Source of the DNA: Henckelia pumila
Taxonomy: Eukaryota > Streptophyta > Magnoliopsida > Lamiales > Gesneriaceae
DNA length: 64,000 bases
Direction: 5' to 3'
Assembly: GCF_033568475.1 (NCBI RefSeq)
Contig: NC_133123.1
Location: forward strand, 20,136,622-20,200,621
In this document: one piece after another, positions 25,770 to 35,032 of the stretch
Layout of the letters: each line of letters starts with the position of its first letter
How positions within the stretch are numbered: the stretch's first letter is position 1
The notes under the pieces: generated by a model
Databases searched by the model: none
What the model was told of the DNA's origin: nothing
Seen by the model: the letters and a program-made list of their open reading frames with translations, nothing else
Program-made: the position numbers and the translations under genes

Positions 25770-25880
25770 GAGTTAAAACTAAGAAAGAATATTTATTGGG
25801 GACTGATTCACACAAAATTCTGACATAGGGACTGAACTCTATTTGAAAATTAGGTTTGGGGATTTTTTCCGAAATTTCCG
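25770..25880 (-). repeat. Right terminal inverted repeat of the Mutator element
   Basis: Its reverse complement contains aaatccccaaacc, attcagtcccca and gttttaactcc, matching the left end. The right target duplication follows at 25881-25889. Confidence 0.85.
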
Positions 25881-25889
25881 TAATATTAT

Positions 25890-26364
25890 TCTGTATAATA
25901 TGAAAAATAGAATAACATTTATTTTTAAAATATACTTGATATTATTCTGTATAATATGAAAAATAGAATAACATATAATTTATAATAGTCGAGACGCCAC
26001 AATCACTCAAATTTGATCATCCAATGTTTAACATACTTTTAAAATATAATCTTGTAACAACATTAAAGTATTTCCAATTTCAAACAATATTTGTATCATA
26101 ATACATGAACCAGAAGATTTCCGAGCTACACCAGCTGCTTGATCTTCTTCTTTGATTGATACTCCCTTTGAACTTGACTCTCTCCTGCTTCAGATTGATT
26201 GTCTCCCAAGTTGATCTTCGTGTGTTTGTTTCTCTGTTTCTCTCTCGAACCGATCAACCAACTAACCAGCATACAAGCTTATAATTAAAAGGTCCCAACG
26301 GCTCTCCCAAGAAATGGGCTTCCCCACTTGCAAAGGTAGTGGGTTGATATATCTATTTCAACCC
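25890..26364. other. Flank of Mutator and Harbinger elements, unassigned
   Basis: A 33-bp segment (tattctgtataatatgaaaa and onward) occurs twice in tandem at about 25887 and 25934. The rest, 26060-26364, has a low-AT, pyrimidine-rich stretch that could be an LTR fragment on either strand, but I cannot place it. Confidence 0.45.
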
Positions 26365-26696
26365 TTAGGCCATGTACAAGGGACGAGGATGTGGAGCGAG
26401 GATGTCCACATCCTCGGCCCACTTTCTCTCTCCCTCCTTTCAAGGGGCGAGAATCATCCGCGTGCAAAGAAGAAGCGGGCCCGCGCGGTGATGCCCCTTC
26501 TTTTGTTTTTGTTTTTTTATTATTTTTTTAATGTATCAAACGGGCTGTTTTTTATTTTTTAATTTTTTATTTCTTTTTTTAAAATTGTATGGCCAGATTA
26601 ATCTGGCCGTTGGAGATCCAACGGTCCAGATTAATCTAGCCTTTTAAATTATTAAAAATATTTTTAAAATAAAATTTATAATAACATAATTTTAAA

Positions 26697-26698
<2 letters not shown>

Positions 26699-26768
<70 letters not shown>
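26699..26768. repeat. (TA)n microsatellite
   Basis: About 35 uninterrupted TA units within the 5' end of the Helitron. Length here is prone to assembly error. Confidence 0.95.
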
Positions 26769-26772
<4 letters not shown>

Positions 26773-27173
26773 CAGAGTTTTTACTAAATATAGCAGTTTC
26801 CCGCCAAAACATACTTACTATAAATGAAAATTATGGATGAAATTTTGTTAAAACTATAGATAATATTTTCGGTTCAAATAATAATAATAATATGATGATT
26901 AGGGTTATAGATAATGTATTCGGTTCAAATAATACTAATAATATTTTTGGTTAAATTTGTAAAAAAAAATTTATACTTACTACTTTTATCAATGTTTGTT
27001 TTTGAATTTCAATTGATTTATTGTGTCCATATACAAATTAATCTTACCAAAAATATCATAAATAATTTAAATATCGTGTATATATATGTCAAATTAATAA
27101 TAAAAAATTTACGACACAACCTAAAACATTTATATATGCTTACATATAGTTTTCATAAATGATATATATATAG

Positions 27174-27313
27174 AGTTTTGATATGGTGAGCACCTATCAT
27201 GCGCACTTATGTGTGTACCTGCTGATGTGGCGTTCACATATTGGATGTAAAAGATGTCACGTCAGCGGTGCACACAAAAGTGGATATCATGGGTGCTCAT
27301 AATATCAAATCTG
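27174..27313. mobile_element. Foldback MITE within the Helitron
   Basis: Imperfect inverted repeats, with gagcacctatcatgcgcac on the left and tggatatcatgggtgctc on the right, cover most of 140 bp between (TA)n tracts. Its layout matches the 8577-8733 MITE, including a central ttggatgtaaaagatgt-type segment, but the arms have diverged. Confidence 0.72.
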
Positions 27314-29014
27314 TATATATATATAGATATATGATAATTTTTGTTTATTTCCTATGCCTATATATATGCAAAATTTTTCATTAATTATATTCACCTACCA
27401 AATATAAAATTAATTTCAAAACTTTTCAAATTCATATTGAGATTGAAATTAAGAACATTGAAAATATAAAATAACTTTAAATATATCTGCATCGATTATA
27501 CTATTTCATTAATTTTTTTTATTTTAGGTTTATCGATTTTTTTCTTATTATTATTATTGTTTTTTAATTGATGTATTTTTTTTTAAAAAAAAATAATTCA
27601 TAATTATTTCTCATATATTTATGTGAATATATTGATTTTGAAATAATATTAAACAAAATAAAATTAATATATTTGCATGTGTGAATCGTGATCAGCATAT
27701 ACATGTTATCAATAATAACTACCAGCTATACAACAAATAATAACAAAATTGCAATAAATAATTTTATCCGTCTTTAAGAATTTTTATAATTCATTAAATA
27801 AATAAGTATTATCAATAAAATTTAAAATATTTATTTGAAATATTATTAATTTAATTTCAGTGAATTATTTACGTGTGTGAAAATTCTCATTAATTGTATA
27901 TATATATATTTCGGTTCAAGATTTGATATTTGATTGGATATTTCAAATTTTATAATTTTATTGAATGTTTCAATATTTTAGGTTTCAAAATTTTTTTTTA
28001 TATCATGATCTTTTGTTCAAAATTTATCTGATGTTTCAAAATTTTAAAATTTTTGATTCAAAATTTAAAAATTTTTAATGTACCAATTACGGTTCAAAAT
28101 TTGAAATTTGATCGTATATTATTGCCGTTTTTTTTTATTTCAATTAAATTTTATGTTCATATATATAAGTGAAAATTTTCATAAATGTTATATATGATAA
28201 TATACCAATTTTTTGTTCAAATTTGAAATTTGATTGGATGTTTGTATGCTATCAATACTTTATAATTTCAATTAATTTTTGGTCAAATATGTAAAAAAAA
28301 AAATTGTAAATTTTATATATAATAATGTACCAATTTTCGGTTTAAATATTGAAATTTCAAAGGATGCTATTAATACTTTATAATTTCTGCTAATTTTTTT
28401 TGTAACCATTTATGTGTGTAAATTTCAATTAATTTCAGTTAAATTTTTTTGCCCCTATATATGTTAAAATTTGCATAAATGCTATAAATGATAATTAGGT
28501 TTTGCTTAAGATAATCGATGTTATGGCTGGACCCACCTGAAAAATATAGGATGCATTATATAAAATGATGTATCATTTTATTCAATTTATGTTATTATTT
28601 TGAGTGTTGTGTTACTTTTATATTTTTAGTTATCACTAATATTTATCATATTAAATATATAAAAAAATTTATATAACATTACTTTTTTTAATTTTTAAAA
28701 GAGTATCGTTGTGAATGTTTTGTATATTCATTGTTAGTAAATCAATTTTATATGTATATTAATTATAAACTTTATATAAATTTTTTATGATATATATTCT
28801 AAAAAATAATAATAATTTTTCATTTATTAAAATATTAATACTCCGTGCATCGCACGGGGTGAAATACTTGTTTAATATAAAAGAGTGGATGCGATGATTT
28901 GGCCGTTGTAGATCAATGGTCAATATTATTTTAGCATTGAATATTTTTTAAAAAAGTAGATAAATTATTTTTAAAAAATGGATAAAATATCCAACGGCAA
29001 GTAACGGCTATATT

Positions 29015-29035
29015 CTTGAATCCCCTATAAATTAA
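29015..29035 (+). promoter_or_regulatory. Possible TATA box of the Harbinger transposase
   Basis: cccctataaattaac lies about 75 bases upstream of the presumed start codon at 29100, a reasonable distance for a plant promoter. Confidence 0.45.
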
Positions 29036-29099
29036 CTTCACTATAGCTTCAAAAACACTACAATTTCCTTCAAACAAATTTCAAACGCATTTGTTGTTC

Positions 29100-30420
29100 A
29101 TGGCATACAAGAGTTCTTCTTCTTCATCACCATCATCGGATGATGAAATTTCCGATCCCATGATTGATCAATTTTTATTCACGACAATATGACAACCGAG
29201 CTATCGATTTTTGGAGCACGTCGCTTTGCATGAAATGGGAGAGTCAAGCCGCAAACGTGGCTACAAAAGAAAACAAAAAGATCGAGAACGTATTGTGGGG
29301 GCTGAGAGATTATATAAAGATTACTTCGCTGATAGCCCCGTCTACAGCGAGAAAGATTTTCGAAGCTGATTTCGAATGAGGAGATCTTTGTTTCTGAGAA
29401 TCGTTGAAGCTTTACAGATGAATGTGCCTTACTTTGTCCAACGATGGGACGCAACCGGTATGCTTGGTTTGTCATCACTTCAGAAGGTTACGGCTGCAGT
29501 CCGACTGCTTGCATATGATGTAGCAGGTGACGTCGCCGATGAATACTTGAGAATAGGCGCATCGACTCCGTTAGAATGTTTGAAAATATTTTGCAGGGCG
29601 GTGTATGATATATTTTCTGAGCAATATTTGAGACAACCAACACGTGAGGATGTTGCTCGGATCACTGCTGAAAATGCTCGAAGGGGTTTTCCCGGGATGC
29701 TTGGAAGCATTGACTGTATGCACTGGGCTTGAAAAAATTGTCCAACAGCTTGGGCAGGACAATATCAAAGTGGACATCAAAAAGAACCTTCAATCATACT
29801 TCAGACAGTTGCATCGAAATATTTATGGATTTGGCACGCATACTTCGGCGTACCGGGATGTAATAACGACATCAATGTGCTGGAAAGGTCCAATTTGTTC
29901 TTAAACCTTGCAAAGGGTGAAGCCCCTCCAGTGCGGTTTGATGTGAACGGGAATGAGTACAACATGAGGTATTATCTTGCCGACGGTGTTTATCCATCTT
30001 GGGCTTCCTTTGTCAAGACCATCCCTCGGCCTTTCTCACAAAAACATAAGATATTCGCAAAATATCAAGAAGGTGTGAGAAAAGATGTTGAACGAGCATT
30101 TGGTGTACTTCAAGCGCGTTGGTACTTTGTGAGAGGTCCATCCTGCATGTGGTATCTAATTGATTTAGATTATATAATGAAGACTTGCATAATTCTTCAT
30201 TATATGATTGTGTAGGACGAAAGAGAAGATATGCTCGAAATCGTGATTTTCCTGCTCGTGATAATGATACTTGCCACCGTATATTGTTACTTCAAGAGAT
30301 CCTACCGCAGAGTTTAACGCTTTTTTGGAGCGACGTGTCGGCATTCGGAACAGAGATTTGCATAATAAGCTTCAGAAGGATTTGATCGAACATATCTGGA
30401 GTTTTCATGGAGATGAATAA
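29100..30420 (+). pseudogene. PIF/Harbinger transposase (HARBI1-like nuclease)
   Basis: The frame from 29376 shows FRMRRSLFLRIVEAL, FPGMLGSIDCMHW (first catalytic Asp), YYLADGVYPSW (second Asp) and KDVERAFGVLQARW (Glu), the DDE_Tnp_4 pattern. The N-terminal part from ATG 29100 is Ser-rich and shifted in frame before RKRGYKRKQKDRER near 29250. Stops replace expected residues: TGA near 29367 (Arg), TGA at 29730 (Trp) and TAG at 30213 (Glu, in MIVEDER). Beyond 30215 the frame shifts again. The protein once cut and joined the element ends; this copy cannot. Confidence 0.9.
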
Positions 30421-30821
30421 TTAATAATGTATTTTTTCTTAATTATTTGTGTGATTTTAAAAATTATGTTTTTAACTTTGTGTAAGCTTTTAATTTTAAT
30501 TATGTGTAATATAAAATTTTAAATATGAAATTTTATTGTGTTGAATTATTCATATATTTAATGAAATAAAAATTATTTGTGTATTTCTTAATTTTTTGTA
30601 ATATTAAAATTTTAATTATGTGTAATTTTAGTGCAAATTTATTTTGAGTTTCAATAAAAATATATTTAATAGAATAAAAAATTAATATCTCAACATCCTC
30701 TCTACGACATCATCTCACCCTCGCAGAACCAAGCAATGTAGTCTTCATCGCTGACATCATCATGCAATGAAGTTACCAACTTACTCTTACCAACATCATC
30801 TCACAATTGAACATGCTCTTA

Positions 30822-31603
30822 GCCGAATGAGATGAGTTAGGGCCCAGCCCAAGCCCCTTTAACCAAGTAGCAGATTCGGTTTCCTTGCATAAAGCCCAGT
30901 AACCAGATTTTAATAGACACTTGTTCAACAATCTATATATACATATGGTGATATGAGAGTTTTTTTTGAAGTATGCTTTGGAGTGTGTATATCTAATACT
31001 ATTATATCAGTACAATACTAAGAAAAGTTGGTAACGCCCACACATAAGTTTGTTTATAGTAGGCTTGGAAGAACTACGATGTCAACCCTCAAACATTATC
31101 AATCTCGTTTAATATAGATATATTTATATCCTTTGTTGATAATGTGTTAAATTAATATAGTTATTGATTGCTAAATAATTTTAAAAGAAAATTGTTTTTT
31201 TTATATGATTCGATCTGTACCAGGCTTTCACTACAAAATTTTTGAAATTCGGTTTACGAAACCAAGTAACCAACACATGATATCAGAGAGGTTCATATAT
31301 ATTGATTTATTACATTTTTTTTTGAAGCTATTACGGCCTATCTTCCAACTTTTATTGTATTTATAATGATGAATTTTTGGTCGGACTATGTCTTACGCTT
31401 TTGACATCATCTCCTAAGTTTTTTGTTGCACGATGCAATTTGTTTGGTATATTCATGATGATGAATGCTTATGTGTATGCATTTCTCATTGATTTAATTT
31501 AAGGGTTTTAAACTTATATTTCATGTGTTATTTTCATAATCAGTTAAAATGTTTAAAATTATAAAAGTTTTGTGGTTTAAAATGTTTAAATCCAGGATTC
31601 TAA
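30822..31603. other. Unassigned sequence
   Basis: No gene is visible. A tgatatcagagag string near 31277 recalls a primer-binding site but has a mismatch in the first three bases and no partner LTR, so an old retrotransposon end is only a guess. Confidence 0.4.
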
Positions 31604-32350
31604 ACTAACGTACGGTTATTTTATAATATTGGATTTTGTAATAACATTTTTTTTATCCAGTTATAATTTTATACTGCATATCTAAAATTTTATGTTTCAA
31701 TTAAATCCATGATTCTAAACTTAGGGATGTAAACGAGCCGAGCCGAGCCGATCTTTTGAATGTTCAAGCTCGGTTCATATATAAACGAGCCGAGCCCGAG
31801 CTTATTTAACGAATATATTAATGGCTCACGAGCTTATTCGAGATTTTATCGAGACTAAACGAGCTTAATATATTTAAACTATAAATTTAAATATTCATTA
31901 AATTAATTAAAAACTAAATTATATATTTGAAAAAAATATAATATTATTATTAAAATTTGTAATTTTATTCTAATAAATTAATTTTTATAGATTTTTCAAT
32001 ATTTTTCATAAATAAAGTGTAAATTTATAAATTAAATATCAATACTATTATTTTTTCGTCTAAGAGATGACTTACGAGCTTGTTAACGAGCCTGTTAACG
32101 AGCATGTTCACGAGCTAACAAGCCGAATATTGTAAAGCTCGAGCTTGGTTCGTTTTCCTTAACGAACCTCATTGAACGAGCTCGAACGAGCTTTTAACGA
32201 GTCGAGACCTGAACAGTTCGCGAACTGTTCGTCTCATTTACATTCCTATCTAAACTAAATGTTATTTTATAATATTGGATTTTGTAATAATATTTTTTTT
32301 ATCTAGTTATAATTTTATACTGCATATCTAAAATTTTCTGTTTCAATTAT
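31604..32350. repeat. 115-bp tandem duplication split by a MITE
   Basis: The segment ttattttataatattggatt through tactgcatatctaaaatttt occurs at about 31617-31710 and again at 32262-32340. When the MITE at 31722-32248 is removed, the two copies lie head to tail. Confidence 0.88.
31722..32248. mobile_element. hAT-type MITE with cgagc arrays
   Basis: Starts TAGGGATGTAAACGAGCC and ends GTCTCATTTACATTCCTA. It is flanked by an exact 8-bp duplication tctaaact (31714-31721 and 32249-32256). Both ends carry degenerate cgagc/gctcg arrays; the centre is AT-rich and noncoding. Confidence 0.9.
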
Positions 32351-32412
32351 ATCATGGGTCTTGTGACTCGTGCATAGTATACCATATTTCCATGATGATT
32401 TAATTATTTTTG

Positions 32413-32612
32413 TGACGTGGAAATCCACGGCCGCGATCTTTGGTGCACACTGGGTAATTCTCGGACTAACGCAATAACCTGCAAACTACGTTAATCAAGT
32501 AAATCACACTAGGCAAGTCCTGTATGACAGACTAGTCGAAGGTGTTGGTTTAGGGAATTGAATTCCTGACATTTGGTCAAGAGTTTACTTATTCCACAAA
32601 CTTGGAAACCCC
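32413..32612 (-). mobile_element. tRNA-derived SINE, copy 2
   Basis: It aligns with the 18485-18690 copy over most of its length, for example at cggactaacgcaataacctg and gacagactagtcga. The A-box part is more decayed (aagtttgtggaataagtaaa on the minus strand), while a B-box-like caggaattcaattcc is visible. Confidence 0.68.
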
Positions 32613-33433
32613 ATTAATTTTTTATTATTTTACGGTGCTTTTCACGCCTTTTGTTTGGTGATGCATTCATAATATGCTTTATTTTTATTTTAAATTTTTT
32701 AATTTTTTTTACGTGATTGAGAATTTTATAAAATAAAATTTATTTAATTTTAAAAGTGTTTTAAGATGTTTAAATTCACTACGTATTATAAAATAAAAGT
32801 TATTTTATAAATAAAATACATTTTTTTAAATAGTGAATGGGAGGGGGTAATATGACAATATTAACCTTTGGTCTCCATCGTTAAAATAATATCGTGAGTT
32901 TTTAGCAGCGCCTTGACACGTTTTGATTATGTCCTTCCTACGAAGTGTATCTACTAGTTACAATAGCAAGGTTGTGTTCCATGAGATAAAATTTAAAATG
33001 CATTTTAGTATTGACCTATCTTACGGTGTCAAATGAGTAATGCTACATGTAAACGGAGTGTTACACGTTGAGTTATCCATCACACTTGAAATTACATGAT
33101 TATCATACATGCATTTTTGAAAGATTTTTTTCAAATAAAGTGCAAGGATAATCATATAATTTCAAATGCAATTTGTATCCCAACGTGTAACCCTCCGTGT
33201 ACATGTAGCATTGTCCTTTCTAAATTAAGTTTTAAAATCTCATACGGTGGATAACACTCATAAAGAAATAATTAAATTGGTTAATTATTTTCTTGACTAA
33301 AACTTGTAGGAAATTAAGAGATGCTAGAAATATGAAATATCTTAGATAACATTTATTAATTGAGAAAATATCATTATATTTAGCAACTTTTGACCTACCC
33401 GACATTTAATTGTTGTAATTATAATTCCTTAGA
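32613..33433. other. Unassigned AT-rich sequence with a small inverted pair
   Basis: Near 33035-33110 and 33165-33215, segments such as atgctacatgtaaacggagtg and cctccgtgtacatgtagcat are inverted copies. They form a foldback unit of about 185 bp, probably another MITE. No gene is visible. Confidence 0.5.
33035..33215. mobile_element. Probable small foldback MITE
   Basis: The left arm, gctacatgtaaacggagtgt, is matched by the inverted right arm, acacggagggttacacg plus tacatgtagc in reverse. Inner arms (cacacttgaaattacatgat and atataatttcaaatgcaa) also pair. The exact ends and target duplication are not clear. Confidence 0.55.
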
Positions 33434-33441
33434 CTTTAGAT

Positions 33442-33633
33442 TAGGGATGACAATTTTCTGAACCCGATGGAGAATCCGATACCGACCCGAATAAAGGAGG
33501 GTATGAAGGCCTTTTTTGGACCCAATTAAATAAATGGGTAAAAAGGTATGTGAATCTCGTATATGGGGATGGAGGAGGATGTAATAATATCCTATCCATA
33601 TTCGACCCGATATCCGATTAAATATAAATATAA

Positions 33634-33684
<51 letters not shown>

Positions 33685-34152
33685 GTGTGTGTGTGTGTGT
33701 GTGTGCATATTAATTTATATTAAATAAATGCTAATTTAATTTGTTTTGTTAAATTATGTTAGTTGGATGAAACAATGAAAATTATTATTATAAATCTAAT
33801 GCTATTTTGTAGGAGTATTATTTTTTATATAATTCTTAGGTTGTAGATTTTCTTCAATGTTTTATATTTTTTAATGTTCTCTAAAAAAATTTGGTATAAA
33901 AATATAGTAAATAAGTATAATTTTATCAAAATAATTCAAAATTTGAAACAATGTATTTGTATGGAGTAGATACGATAAATGAGAATATGGATAGAGTATG
34001 GATATCCGATCCTCCGACTGGTATGAGGATGATGATGAAATTTAATACCCGATGGGTATGTGTATGGGTATGGGTATGGGAATGAATTTAATAAATGAAT
34101 ATGTGAATGGAGATACGATATCCTACTCATACCCGACCCATTGCCATCCCTA
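33442..34152. mobile_element. hAT-type MITE with acccga arrays
   Basis: Starts TAGGGATGACAATTTTC and ends ATTGCCATCCCTA. The 8-bp flanks are ctttagat and ctttagga, one mismatch apart. Subterminal parts carry acccg/gatacc and gggtatg repeats. An (AT)n(GT)n microsatellite lies at about 33640-33706. Open frames at 33936-34234 are repeat translations. Confidence 0.85.
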
Positions 34153-34160
34153 CTTTAGGA

Positions 34161-34357
34161 AAAATTCGATCCTACCCCATGAGTATTACCTTTATGGGGT
34201 AGGTGGAATCATTTTATTTGTTCATATCATGTGACCCATTGAGATAATACTCGGAAAAGTCTATGCTAGCATATGAGTACATCCCAAAGGTAGGGTTGAA
34301 TCAACCCCACTTTAGTTTAACCATTCACCTTTGCTTAGCTATGTCAAGTTGAGTTTG
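34161..34357. other. Short unassigned segment
   Basis: It lies between the MITE and dispersed repeat copy 2. Nothing recognisable. Confidence 0.4.
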
Positions 34358-34793
34358 GCCTATCATTTATTTCCAAAAATAAAATTTTATTATTTCATAA
34401 ACAATTACTTCTCTCTTTTCGATTTAATTGTTACGTGGTTGTGTGAGTCAAATTTGGGAAAGTATATTATGTTTATATAGTGAGATTTGTATGTTTAATT
34501 AAGCTTTCTTTCGTTTATTTCCAAAATTAAAGTAGGTGCGTTATACAAATTAGATTAAAGTATTTTAGAGCAAAATTATTATAAAAATTATCATTATTGA
34601 TAGGAAAAAATTAAAAAAAGATATGAAAATTTTTAATTTTAACAATCATTATCACTCATATTTATTTTTAAAAATAGATATTTTTATAAATATATTGTTA
34701 TTGTTGATGATTATCTTATTTATTTATGTTTAAAATTTTTCTGGTCAAGAAATATATCAAAATAATATCCTTAAATATTTTCATCATGTAATC
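34358..34793 (+). repeat. Dispersed repeat copy 2, left part
   Basis: It aligns with 17278 onward (ggcctatcattt, ttgttacgtggttgtgtgag, taattaagctttctttcg). The alignment resumes at 39355 after the inserted copia element. Confidence 0.88.
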
Positions 34794-35019
34794 TGTTATA
34801 AATATATTATTATTATAGATGATTATCATATTAAAGATATGTGATCAAGATAAATATGTAAAGATAATATTTATAAAGATTTGTATCTTGTAATCTTTCT
34901 CTATAAATAGGGTGATTGCGTTAAATAAAAATTGCACCTGAGTATTGACTCATATTAATTCTCTCTCATCTCATAAATTCTCTCTATTCACCTCTCTATT
35001 TCTATGATGATTTATAACA
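34794..35019 (+). repeat. 5' LTR of the copia element
   Basis: Starts TGTTATAAATATATTA and ends TTTATAACA. A tctataaatagggtg box near 34908 is a plausible promoter TATA element. Confidence 0.93.
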
Positions 35020-35032
35020 CGTTATCAGCACG
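35020..35032 (+). other. Primer-binding site, anticodon-arm (half-tRNA) type
   Basis: cgttatcagcacg begins directly after the LTR end. It lacks the TGG expected for 3'-end priming. Its complement reads CGTGCTGATAACG, which equals positions 28-40 of plant tRNA-Ile(AAU) as I recall it, apart from G in place of A at wobble position 34 (inosine in the mature tRNA). Confidence 0.62.

Larger units (their letters stand above)
20350..25880 (+). mobile_element. Mutator (MuDR-type) DNA transposon, 5.5 kb, two convergent genes
   Basis: It is flanked by an exact 9-bp target duplication taatattat (20341-20349 and 25881-25889), the Mutator hallmark. Both ends carry imperfect inverted repeats of about 110 bp that share aaatccccaa and gttttaactcc blocks. 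A transposase gene runs rightward (21171-23622) and a second, spliced gene runs leftward (24926 to about 23630). The gene arrangement recalls maize MuDR, with mudrA and mudrB converging, but the second gene here is not mudrB-like. Confidence 0.92.
26697..28870 (+). mobile_element. Non-autonomous Helitron inside the Harbinger element
   Basis: The 5' end is TC, followed by a (TA)n run to about 26768 and then aaaagcagagtttttact, a start I associate with plant Helitrons. The 3' end has a hairpin, ccgtgc-atc-gcacgg (28843-28857), followed 13 bases later by ACTTG, close to the consensus CTAG; insertion between A and T fits. There is no target duplication, as expected. Its interior is AT-rich, noncoding, and contains a MITE. 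No Rep/helicase is encoded. Confidence 0.72.
26368..30818 (+). mobile_element. PIF/Harbinger DNA transposon (4.45 kb)
   Basis: It is flanked by TTA on both sides (26365-26367 and 30819-30821), the usual PIF/Harbinger target duplication. The ends GGCCATGTACAAGG and GAGCATGTTCAATTG (read inward) form imperfect inverted repeats of about 14 bp. It encodes a HARBI1-type transposase at 29100-30420. I do not see the Myb-like second gene that autonomous members carry. A Helitron (26697-28870) occupies much of the left half. Confidence 0.88.

Noticed and set aside
26699..26768. Long TA run as a functional element
   Set aside because: Simple microsatellite; its link to the Helitron 5' end is reported, but no function is claimed.
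31277..31290. tgatatcagagag as a primer-binding site
   Set aside because: One mismatch in the first three bases, no polypurine tract, no paired LTR found.
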